64,000 nt of DNA from Humibacillus xanthopallidus (GTDB lineage Bacteria; Actinomycetota; Actinomycetes; Actinomycetales; Dermatophilaceae): contig NZ_VFPM01000005.1 of the NCBI RefSeq assembly GCF_006716675.1, positions 62,001 to 126,000 on the forward strand, in the 5' to 3' direction. The position numbers and the translations under genes were made by a program. Every line of letters starts with the position of its first letter. Positions within the stretch are counted from its first letter, which is position 1. Under the pieces are notes generated by a model, which worked only from the letters and a program-made list of their open reading frames with translations, ran no database searches and had not been told where the DNA came from. Shown here piece by piece: positions 44,830 to 52,863 of the stretch.

Positions 44830-47501
44830 CGACACCCGCCGGCTCCTCGATCCCCGCGCCCCCGCCCTCGGTGCTGCAGCGCCCACCGACGTTCCGCCAC
44901 AAGGCGACCCGCCAGCTCGCGCGGCTGCGACCCACCCGCCCGCAGCTCGTCGACGCCGGCTTCACCGTCCTGCTCGTCACCCTCGCGCTCATCGGCTTCC
45001 GCACGACCTTCTTCGGCCTCGGCTGGCTGTGGGTGGGCCTCGCGGGCCTGCTCGTCGGCCTCCTCGTCAGCCACGTGACCGCGACCTACCGGGCACCCGG
45101 GGTCGTCACCCTCGCGGCGGTCGCTGCGGCATACCTGCTCCTCGGGGGGCCGATCGCGGTCCGGGAGGACCTCGTCGCGGGCTTCCTCCCCTCCGGGGCG
45201 ACCTTCGCGACGCTCGTGCACATGGCGGTGCCCGGCTGGAAGGAGCTGCTGACGGCGCTGACGCCCGTGGACTCGGAAGGCCCGTACATGGCGCTCGCCT
45301 TCCTCTTCGGGCTCGTCGGCTCCGCGCTGACGTATGCCGTCGCGCGCCGGTGGAGCGGACCGGTCGTCGCGCTCGTGGCCCCCGTCGCCCTCCTCGTCGC
45401 CTCCATCGTGCTCGGCACCCTCACCCCGGCGGCGGTGCTGCTGCAGGGCGCCGTCTTCGCCCTCGCCGCCATCGGCTGGGCTGCCCTGCGCAGCAACCGC
45501 AACCGGCCGGCGCTGCAGAACGGCGCGGGCCGCACGACGCGTGCCGTGACGACGGCCGCCCTGCTGGCGGCGGCCACCGTCGGCGGTTTCTTCATCGGCC
45601 CGCACCTGCCCGGCGCCGACGACACGCAGCGCACGGTCTTCCGCACCGCGCTGACACCGCCCGTCGACGTCACCCAGTTCGCCAGCCCGCTCGCGGGCTT
45701 CCGGCAGTACACCGAGCCCAACCCGGCCAGGCTGTGGGACCGGACGCTGCTCGTCGTCCAGGGTCTCCCCGCGGGCGTGCCGGTGCGCTTCGCGGCCCTC
45801 GACTCCTACGACAACCTCGTCTGGGGCGCCGGCAACCAGGCGAGCCGCGGCGAGGGCGCCGACGCCGCTGCCGGGTCGAGCTTCCGCAAGGTGGGCAGCC
45901 ACATCGCCTCCGAGGGGGCGGGGCAGGAGGTGACGGCGACGGTCACCGTGCCCGCCGGCGGCTACCGCGACGTCTGGCTGCCGACCTTCGGCACGGTCAC
46001 CGGCCTCGATTTCGCCGGGTCGCGGGGCGATGTCCTCGCCGACGAGCTGCGCTTCAACGTCGACACCGACACCGGGGTGCTGCCGACCCGGCTCGCGGGC
46101 GGTGACGCCTACACCGTGACGGCCCGGGTGTCGGTCGCGCCCGCCCAGCTGCCCACGGAGCTCGACGTCGAGGAGGGCCAGGTCGACGTCGACGTGGCGG
46201 CGCTCGGCTTCCTCGACGACAAGGTGGCCGCCTGGACCGACCGGGTCGACGGCCAGTGGGAGAAGTTCGTCGCGATGGCTCGCGCCATGCAGGACGGCGC
46301 CTACACCGACGGCGGATCGCCCGGCGACTACCAGAACTCCTTCCTGCCCGGCCACGGGCTCGCCCGGCTCCAACGCTTCATGAAGTCGACGCAGCTCGCC
46401 GGCAACGACGAGCAGTACGCGTCGGCGCTCGCGCTCGCCGCCAACCGCCTCGGCATCCCGACGCGGGTCGTCGTGGGTGCGATGCCCGAGAAGGACGGCA
46501 CCGTCAAGGGCAAGGACGTGCACGCGTGGGTCGAGGTGCGCACGACCGACGGGGTGTGGCAGCCGGTGCTCCAGACGGCCTTCCTGCCCGACCGCAACAA
46601 GAAGCCGCAGCAGCTGCTGACGAAGTCGGAGGAGAAGAAGACCGGCGCCCAGGTGCCGCCGCCCGCGGCGAACAACCCGCCGAGCGTGCTCCAGGGCCCC
46701 GACCAGGCGCAGAACGCCACCCAGCTGAAGAACCCTCCCAAGGACGACCAGAACCCGCTCGACCCGAGCACGTGGCCCGACTGGCTGCGCTACCTGCTCT
46801 TCCTCGTCGTGCTGCCGCTGCTCGTGCTGCTTCTCGTCTACGCCTCGATCCGCCTCGCCAAGGGGGTGCGCCGCCGGCGTCGCCGCACCCGTGGCGCGAC
46901 GGCCAGCCAGGTCACGGGTGGCTGGCGTGAGCTCGTCGACACTGCTCGCGACCTGCGGATGCCGTTGCCGATCAAGGGAACCCGGCTCGAGCAGGCCCGC
47001 GCGCTCGAGGAGCACGTCCTCGGGCCGCCGCCCGAGAAGCCGAGCCCGGTCGTCGACGGCGCCCTCATGGGCGCCCCCGCGCCGTCGAGTGCTCACTTTC
47101 CCCGCGATTCGGGGGCTGCCTCACCGTCCATCGAAGAGGGGAAAGTGAGCACTCGACGGCTGGAGCTCGTCTCGCTCGCGGCCTCGGCAAACGCCCACGT
47201 CTTCGACCTCGACGAGCCGACCCCCGACGACGTCGAGGCCTTCTGGGCCGACGTCGAGACCGCCCGGCAGCGGATCCGCGCGGAGCAGGGCTTCTGGCAG
47301 CGGCTGCGCGGCGACGTGTCGCTGCGCACGTTCCGCGACCACCTGCCCGACGGCGGTGGCCTCGGTCCGGCGCTGCGGCGCACCTCGCGCAGCCAGGGCT
47401 CGCGCAGCCAGGGCTCGCGCGGCCGGGGCTCGCGCGGTCGGGCCTCTCGAACGACAGCACCGGCGCGGCGCAGCCGCCGTGGGCAGAAGGGTGACGCGTG
47501 A
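44826..47501 (+). CDS. Transglutaminase-like membrane protein lacking the catalytic Cys
   Basis: An 891-residue TgpA-type protein: six or so N-terminal membrane segments (about 40-250), an extracellular core, a C-terminal transmembrane segment (LLFLVVLPLLVLLLVYASIR, about 657-676) and a cytoplasmic tail of ~215 residues. In active members the core reads GxCxxxA; here it is GNDEQYASALALAANRLGIP, with Asp528 in place of Cys. His566 (DVHAWVEV) remains, while the usual Asp motif is VLQTA. It is therefore probably a pseudoenzyme with a structural role. A 23-bp inverted repeat lies in the tail. The tail ends in repeated Ser-Arg-Gly units. Confidence 0.88.
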   Translation: MTTPAGSSIPAPPPSVLQRPPTFRHKATRQLARLRPTRPQLVDAGFTVLLVTLALIGFRTTFFGLGWLWVGLAGLLVGLLVSHVTATYRAPGVVTLAAVAAAYLLLGGPIAVREDLVAGFLPSGATFATLVHMAVPGWKELLTALTPVDSEGPYMALAFLFGLVGSALTYAVARRWSGPVVALVAPVALLVASIVLGTLTPAAVLLQGAVFALAAIGWAALRSNRNRPALQNGAGRTTRAVTTAALLAAATVGGFFIGPHLPGADDTQRTVFRTALTPPVDVTQFASPLAGFRQYTEPNPARLWDRTLLVVQGLPAGVPVRFAALDSYDNLVWGAGNQASRGEGADAAAGSSFRKVGSHIASEGAGQEVTATVTVPAGGYRDVWLPTFGTVTGLDFAGSRGDVLADELRFNVDTDTGVLPTRLAGGDAYTVTARVSVAPAQLPTELDVEEGQVDVDVAALGFLDDKVAAWTDRVDGQWEKFVAMARAMQDGAYTDGGSPGDYQNSFLPGHGLARLQRFMKSTQLAGNDEQYASALALAANRLGIPTRVVVGAMPEKDGTVKGKDVHAWVEVRTTDGVWQPVLQTAFLPDRNKKPQQLLTKSEEKKTGAQVPPPAANNPPSVLQGPDQAQNATQLKNPPKDDQNPLDPSTWPDWLRYLLFLVVLPLLVLLLVYASIRLAKGVRRRRRRTRGATASQVTGGWRELVDTARDLRMPLPIKGTRLEQARALEEHVLGPPPEKPSPVVDGALMGAPAPSSAHFPRDSGAASPSIEEGKVSTRRLELVSLAASANAHVFDLDEPTPDDVEAFWADVETARQRIRAEQGFWQRLRGDVSLRTFRDHLPDGGGLGPALRRTSRSQGSRSQGSRGRGSRGRASRTTAPARRSRRGQKGDA
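47081..47160. repeat. 23-bp perfect inverted repeat inside the transglutaminase-like gene
   Basis: GCCGTCGAGTGCTCACTTTC+CCC at 47081-47103 is exactly complementary to 47138-47160, separated by 34 bp. The 80-bp unit reads through in frame in the cytoplasmic tail (about residues 752-778). Size and symmetry resemble a small palindromic insertion element. Confidence 0.85.
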
Positions 47502-50500
47502 AGCTGAAGTTCGTCCTGAGGTCGGGGGAGCGTGAGACCGACCTCGTCGCGACGACCGACTCGGCCACGACCGTCGGCGACCTCGCCGCCCACCTCGCGG
47601 CCTCCGACCCCCACCGCTCGAGTGCCCTCGGCGTCGACGCGTCGATGACGCTGGCGCTCGTCGACCAGGAGATGCGGGGGCTCGACCCGCGCGCCACGGT
47701 CGCCGAGAGCGGCCTCCAGTCCGGCATGCGCGTCATGGTCACCCGCGCCGGGGAGGGCTTCGCCGACCGCGGCCGCCCGGCCGCGGTCGCGGTGATCCGA
47801 TCGGGCCCCGACGCGGGCCAGCAGATCCCGCTCGCCCGCGGCACGGCATACGTGGGCCGTGGTCGCGGCTGCGAGGTGCACCTGCGCGACGAGTCGGTCT
47901 CCCGGCGGCACGCGAAGCTCGTCATCTCCGAGGTCGTCGAGGTCGTCGACCTCGGGTCGGCCAACGGCATCACCGCGGGCGGCCAGCAGGTCACCCGGGC
48001 CCACCTGGGCAGCGGCGACGTCGTGCGCCTCGGCGACACCGAGCTCGAGGTGCACCTGCAGGGTGACGGCGTGCTCACGCGTCCCGGCAGCGGCGTGCTC
48101 TCGGGCGACGCGGGTGTCGTGGCGTTCTCGCGGTCGCCGCGGGTGGCGCCGCTCTATGCGGGCGAGGAGTTCCAGGTGCCCGACCTGCCCGAGCGCGGCA
48201 GGGCGACCCCGCTGCCGATCGTCGCCATGGTCGTGCCCCTGCTCATGGGGGCCGTGCTCTTCGCGATCACGAAGAGCCCCTTCTCGATCATCTTCATGCT
48301 CATGATGCCGGTCATGATGGCGGGCACGTACTGGGAGGCACGCCGCCAGCAGCGCAAGGACTTCGCCCAGGCCATGGAGGACTTCCGCGAGGACCTCGCG
48401 ATCCTCTCGGGGCGCATCCGCTCCGCCCTCGACCGCGAGGGCCACGTGCGCCGGAGCGAGCACCCGAGCGGCGAGCAGTGCCTGACGGCAGTTCGCGACC
48501 GCAGCGCCCTGCTGTGGACGCGGCGCCGCGACGTGCCGGGATTCGGTGAGCTGCGGCTCGGCATCGGCACGCTGACGTCGCGCTCCTCGATCCGCATGCC
48601 GGCGGTCGGGCGCTCCAAGGCCGAAGCGTGGATCGAGGTGGCGGAGCAGCTGCACGGGCTCGAGATCGTGCCCGAGGTGCCCGTCGTGGCGCGCCCGCTC
48701 GGTGACGGTGCGGTCGGCGTGTGCGGGCCGAGGCCGGGGGCGCTCGGCGCCGCTCGGTCGCTCGTCACGCAGGCCGTCGCCCTGCACTCACCCGCCGAGC
48801 TCGTCGTCTGCTCCTTCGCCTCGGGGGCCTCGGCCGCCGACTGGGACTTCCTCAAGTGGCTGCCGCACACGACCTCGCCGCACAGTCCCGTCGAGGTCGC
48901 CCACCTCGCCGCCAGTGCCCCCGCGTGCTCGGCGCTCGCCGACGCGCTCGAGGACCTCGTCTCGGGTGCGGCGGACGCGTTGGGCTCGGGTTCGACGAGC
49001 GCGGGACCGGCGGAGCCCGGCGGCGCCGAGCGTCCCACGGTGCTCGTCCTCGTCGAGAGCGACGCCCCGATCGACCGCAGCCGTCTCGTCGCCATCGCCG
49101 AGCGCGGCCACCGGCACGGTGTCGTCGTCGTGTGGGTCGCCGAGACCCAGACCCTCCTCCCGGCGGCCTGCCACACCTTCCTCGTCGTCGGCGACGACCT
49201 CAGCTCGCTCGCCGGCTACGTCCGGGTGGGCGAGCAGGTGCAGCCGGTCGCCGTCGACCACGTCACGGACCAGGAGGCCATGGCCGCCGCCCGCCAGCTC
49301 GCGCCCGTCGTCGACGCCGGCGTTCCCGTCGACGACGCGAGCGACCTGCCGCGTGCCGTGTCGCTGCTCACCCTCACCGGCACCGACCTCGCGGGCTCGG
49401 AGGAGGCGGTCGTCGAGAAGTGGGTCGAGTCGCGCTCGGTGCTCACGGGTCCGTATGCTCCGGCCGTGCTGCCCCGCACGCCCGGCAACCTCCGGGCGGT
49501 CGTCGGCCAGTCGAGCCAGGGCACCTTCTCCGTCGACATTCGCAGCGACGGGCCGCACGCCCTCGTCGGAGGCACGACCGGTGCCGGCAAGTCCGAGCTG
49601 CTCCAGGCCTGGATCCTCGGCATGGCCGCGGCGCACTCGCCGCAGCGGGTCACCTTCCTGCTCGTCGACTACAAGGGCGGCTCGGCGTTCCGCGACTGCG
49701 TCAAGCTGCCGCACACCGTCGGCCTCGTCACCGACCTGTCGCCGCACCTCGTGCGACGGGCGCTCGCCTCGCTCGCGGCCGAGCTGCACCACCGCGAGCA
49801 CCTGCTCGCCCGGCACAAGGCGAAGGACCTCGTCGAGCTCGAGCGGCGCGGCGAGGTCGACGCGCCCCCCTCGCTCATCATCGTCGTCGACGAGTTCGCC
49901 GCCCTCGTGCAGGAGGTGCCCGAGTTCGTCGACGGCGTCGTCAACGTCGCCCAGCGCGGTCGCTCGCTCGGCCTGCACCTCATCCTCGCGACGCAGCGCC
50001 CGGCGGGTGTCATCAAGGACAACCTCCGCGCCAACACCAACCTGCGCATGGCCCTGCGGATGGCCGACGAGAACGACTCCGACGACGTGCTCGGCTCCAA
50101 GGAGGCCGCGTTCTTCGACCCCGCACTGCCGGGTCGCGCCGTGAGCAAGACGGGCCCCGGCCGGCTCGTCCCCTTCCAGACGGCGTATGCCGGTGGGTGG
50201 ACCTCCGACGTGCCGCCCCCTCCCGACATGGTCGTCGAGACGCTGACCTTCGGGGCGGGCGTCCAGTGGGAGCCGCAGCGGGGGGAGGGAGCCGACGGGG
50301 CCGACGACGCAGCCGATCTCGGCCCGACCGACATCCAGCGGCTCGTCGCCACGCTCGGCCGAGCCGCGAAGGTGGCCCAGCTGCCGAAGCCGCGCAAACC
50401 CTGGCTGCCCGACATGCGTCCGGTCTACGACCTCGCCACGCTGCCGACCCAGCGCCGGGACGACGAGCTCGTCTTCGGCGTCGCCGACGACCCCGACCGC

Positions 50501-51931
50501 CAGGCCCAGCCCGAGATCGCCTTCCGCCCCGACAAGGAGGGCAACATGGCGGTCTACGGCACGTCGGGCTCCGGCAAGTCGGTCTTCCTGCGGACCATCG
50601 CGGTGGCGGCGGGCTACACGGTGCGCGGCGGCCCGTGCCAGGTCTACGGTCTCGACTTCGGCAACCGTGGCCTGGCGATGCTCGAGGCGCTGCCGCACGT
50701 CGGGTCGATCGTGCCGGGCGGTGACCACGAGCGGGTGACGCGACTCCTCCGCATGCTGCGCGCGACGATCGACGAGCGGGCCTCGCGCTACTCGGCGGCC
50801 AGTGCATCGACGATCACGGACTACCGGCGCATCGCCGGCCGACCGGAGGAGCCTCGGGTCATCGTGCTCATCGACGGCATGACCGCCTTCCGCCAGGCCT
50901 ACGAGGTCGGTGGCCGTTTCCAGTGGCTCGACCTGCTCGCGGGTCTCGCAGCCGACGGGCGTCCGGTCGGGGTGCACTTCATCATCGCCTCCGACCAGCG
51001 CAGCGGCCTCCCGACGAATCTCGCTGCCGCAGTGCAGGGCCGGCTCATCCTGCGCATGAGCAGCTCCGACGACTACTCCGTCTTCGGGGTGCCGGGCGAC
51101 GTCCTGACGATGGCCTCGCCACCCGGGCGCGGCCTCATGGCAGGGCAGGAGGTGCAGGTGGCGGTGCTCGGTGGCTCGACCGACGTCACGGTGCAGGCCG
51201 CTGCGGTCGCAGCCTTCGCGGAGTCGACCCGCAAGGCGGGGGTGACCGACGCGCCGCCGATCGAGAGCCTCGCCGAGCTCATTGCCCTCGGCGACCTGCC
51301 GCCGGAGTCCGGTGGCCGCCCGGTCATCGGCGTTGCCTCAGCGACGCTCGAGCCGCACGGCTTCGACCCCAAGGGCACCTTCATCATCACCGGGCCGTCC
51401 GGCTCGGGGCGCACGACGGCCCTCGCGGCGACGGCGGCCGGGCTCTACCGCTTCAGCTCGTCCTCGGCTCTCTATCTCATGACCCCGCGGCGGCAGTCCG
51501 AGCTGCTCGAGCTCGGGGTGTGGGCCGAGACCGCGGTCGGGGCCGAGGCCGCCACCGCCCTCGCCGGCGCGCTCGCCGCCGACGTCGAGGCGGGGCGGAT
51601 CACGCGGCCGGTCGCGGTCTTCGTCGAGCGCGTCGACGACCTCGCCCCGGCCGGCGCCGAGAACGCCCTGACGAGCCTCGTCAAGGCCTGCGTCGACAAC
51701 GACCAGCTCGTCGTCGCCGAGGGGGAGTCGGGCTTCTTCACGACGAGCTACGGCCTCCAGTCGCTGCTCAAGACCTCGCGCTCGGGCCTGGCCCTGCACC
51801 CCGACGGCAACGAGGGGCTGTCCGTCTTCAAGGCGAACCTGCCCGCCCTCAACCGGGCCGAGCTGTCCCCGGGCCGAGGGTTCGTCGTCGAGAAGGGCCG
51901 CTTCGAGCTGCTCCAGGTCGCCCTCCCCTGA
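47498..51931 (+). CDS. EccC/EssC-type FtsK/SpoIIIE translocase with ubiquitin-like and FHA domains
   Basis: A 1477-residue type VII secretion motor. Residues 1-85 look like a YukD/EsaB ubiquitin-like domain (LRSGERETDLVATTDS...GLQSGMRVMVTRAG). An FHA domain follows (about 95-175, YVGRGRGCEVHLRDESVSRR). Two membrane segments at about 238-281. Three FtsK/SpoIIIE ATPase domains follow: D1 GGTTGAGKSELLQ (about 692) with LIIVVDEFAALV; D2 GTSGSGKSVFLRT (about 1021) with VIVLIDGMTAF; D3 GPSGSGRTTAL (about 1298), where Lys is Arg. GTG overlaps the previous stop (GTGA). No EccB, EccD, EccE or mycosin gene is near, so the layout is T7SSb-like. Confidence 0.93.
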   Translation: MKLKFVLRSGERETDLVATTDSATTVGDLAAHLAASDPHRSSALGVDASMTLALVDQEMRGLDPRATVAESGLQSGMRVMVTRAGEGFADRGRPAAVAVIRSGPDAGQQIPLARGTAYVGRGRGCEVHLRDESVSRRHAKLVISEVVEVVDLGSANGITAGGQQVTRAHLGSGDVVRLGDTELEVHLQGDGVLTRPGSGVLSGDAGVVAFSRSPRVAPLYAGEEFQVPDLPERGRATPLPIVAMVVPLLMGAVLFAITKSPFSIIFMLMMPVMMAGTYWEARRQQRKDFAQAMEDFREDLAILSGRIRSALDREGHVRRSEHPSGEQCLTAVRDRSALLWTRRRDVPGFGELRLGIGTLTSRSSIRMPAVGRSKAEAWIEVAEQLHGLEIVPEVPVVARPLGDGAVGVCGPRPGALGAARSLVTQAVALHSPAELVVCSFASGASAADWDFLKWLPHTTSPHSPVEVAHLAASAPACSALADALEDLVSGAADALGSGSTSAGPAEPGGAERPTVLVLVESDAPIDRSRLVAIAERGHRHGVVVVWVAETQTLLPAACHTFLVVGDDLSSLAGYVRVGEQVQPVAVDHVTDQEAMAAARQLAPVVDAGVPVDDASDLPRAVSLLTLTGTDLAGSEEAVVEKWVESRSVLTGPYAPAVLPRTPGNLRAVVGQSSQGTFSVDIRSDGPHALVGGTTGAGKSELLQAWILGMAAAHSPQRVTFLLVDYKGGSAFRDCVKLPHTVGLVTDLSPHLVRRALASLAAELHHREHLLARHKAKDLVELERRGEVDAPPSLIIVVDEFAALVQEVPEFVDGVVNVAQRGRSLGLHLILATQRPAGVIKDNLRANTNLRMALRMADENDSDDVLGSKEAAFFDPALPGRAVSKTGPGRLVPFQTAYAGGWTSDVPPPPDMVVETLTFGAGVQWEPQRGEGADGADDAADLGPTDIQRLVATLGRAAKVAQLPKPRKPWLPDMRPVYDLATLPTQRRDDELVFGVADDPDRQAQPEIAFRPDKEGNMAVYGTSGSGKSVFLRTIAVAAGYTVRGGPCQVYGLDFGNRGLAMLEALPHVGSIVPGGDHERVTRLLRMLRATIDERASRYSAASASTITDYRRIAGRPEEPRVIVLIDGMTAFRQAYEVGGRFQWLDLLAGLAADGRPVGVHFIIASDQRSGLPTNLAAAVQGRLILRMSSSDDYSVFGVPGDVLTMASPPGRGLMAGQEVQVAVLGGSTDVTVQAAAVAAFAESTRKAGVTDAPPIESLAELIALGDLPPESGGRPVIGVASATLEPHGFDPKGTFIITGPSGSGRTTALAATAAGLYRFSSSSALYLMTPRRQSELLELGVWAETAVGAEAATALAGALAADVEAGRITRPVAVFVERVDDLAPAGAENALTSLVKACVDNDQLVVAEGESGFFTTSYGLQSLLKTSRSGLALHPDGNEGLSVFKANLPALNRAELSPGRGFVVEKGRFELLQVALP

Positions 51932-51946
51932 CCGTGGGGACCTCAT

Positions 51947-51990
51947 GGGGAGTGCTCCCCATCGACACCCCCACGGGGGTCACATACGGT
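51947..51990 (+). promoter_or_regulatory. Promoter 2 of the type-VII-like locus with shared inverted repeat
   Basis: GGGGAGTGCTCCCCATCG at 51947-51964 matches the repeat at 29332 in 17 of 18 bases. TACGGT (51985-51990) lies at the same 25-base distance and an ATG at 51996 follows at the same 5-base distance, opening a 19-residue leader frame (to 52055). It drives the WXG100 genes 95 bp further on. A second inverted repeat ACCCCC/GGGGGT lies at 51967-51980, inside the spacer. Confidence 0.6.
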
Positions 51991-52084
51991 CATCAATGTT
52001 GCACAGGGGACGGCCACCGCGGCTGGTCCGAGACCATCGCGCACCAGTCGGGTGACGCACGACGACGCACGAGAAGGAGGAGCC

Positions 52085-52360
52085 ATGGCTTGGCTCGGTA
52101 TGAACGACGATGAGGTCAACGCCCAGGGGAACGTGCTGCAGCAGCAGGCCGAGGCGATCCAGAAGCTCATCACGAAGGTCGACCAGGAGGTCGAGTCGCT
52201 CAAGCAGAACTGGCAGGGCGACGACTCCAAGCAGTTCGAGCAGGAGTGGACCGGCACCCACCGTCCGGAGCTCCAGAAGGCCCAGAAGCTGCTGACCGAG
52301 ATGAAGACGACGATCGACCACGAGGTCTCGCAGCAGCGAGAGACCTCCTCGCAGTACTGA
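52085..52360 (+). CDS. WXG100 (ESAT-6-like) protein A
   Basis: A 91-residue helical hairpin protein of the WXG100 family. The W-x-G turn is in QNWQGDDSKQFEQEW (about residues 39-53), flanked by two helices. AAGGAGG is 7 bases before the ATG at 52085, a very strong ribosome binding site. It has no signal peptide, and is a likely substrate or component of the translocase encoded upstream. Confidence 0.93.
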   Translation: MAWLGMNDDEVNAQGNVLQQQAEAIQKLITKVDQEVESLKQNWQGDDSKQFEQEWTGTHRPELQKAQKLLTEMKTTIDHEVSQQRETSSQY

Positions 52361-52406
52361 TCGTCCGCACCTCCGTCACGACCGCAGACTTCTGAAGGGA
52401 ACCACC

Positions 52407-52682
52407 ATGGCTGTGTACAAGAAGGGCATGAACGCCGACGCGGTGTCGGCCTCCGGTGACAAGCTCGTCGGCTACAAGGGCGAGCTCGACGGCATCGTCG
52501 AGGCTGTCAACAGCGCCGTCTCGCAGATCAAGAGCAACTGGGGCGGCACCGACGCCGAGCGCTTCCAGAGCGACTGGCACGGCCAGCGCCAGGTCGTCTC
52601 GGCCGCCGGCGACAAGCTCGACGCGATGGGCCGCGCGTGCAAGACGAACGCCGAGTCGCAGAAGGCGGCCTCGGCCACGTGA
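52407..52682 (+). CDS. WXG100 (ESAT-6-like) protein B
   Basis: A second 91-residue WXG100 protein, 46 bp after the first. The turn motif is KSNWGGTDAERFQSDW. GAAGGGA precedes the ATG at 52407. The two probably pair as a heterodimer, as EsxA/EsxB do. It lacks the C-terminal YxxxD/E secretion motif of mycobacterial partners. A strong terminator follows. Confidence 0.93.
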   Translation: MAVYKKGMNADAVSASGDKLVGYKGELDGIVEAVNSAVSQIKSNWGGTDAERFQSDWHGQRQVVSAAGDKLDAMGRACKTNAESQKAASAT

Positions 52683-52714
52683 GGATCAGCCCCGCCTGAC
52701 GCGGGAGCAGTGAG

Positions 52715-52746
52715 AGGGTGGTCGTCCCGAGCGGGACGGCCACCCT
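52715..52746 (+). terminator. Intrinsic terminator after the WXG100 genes
   Basis: AGGGTGGTCGTCCC (52715-52728) and GGGACGGCCACCCT (52733-52746) form a 14-bp stem with one G-U pair and a GAGC loop, followed by TTCT. It closes the type-VII-like locus. Confidence 0.85.
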
Positions 52747-52863
52747 TTCTGCGTCGTTGGGCCGCGTTTGCGCAACGAATTGGCGTCAAGTGCCACCTAG
52801 GCCGTAGATTCTTCTGTAGGAGTGCATCCGCACGCCCGAAATTCCTGACAGGAGGACGACGCG

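Noticed and set aside
44826..47501. Transglutaminase-like gene considered a decayed pseudogene
   Set aside because: The frame is intact over 891 codons, codon use is normal, and it is coupled at both ends. Loss of the active site with everything else kept fits a functional pseudoenzyme better.
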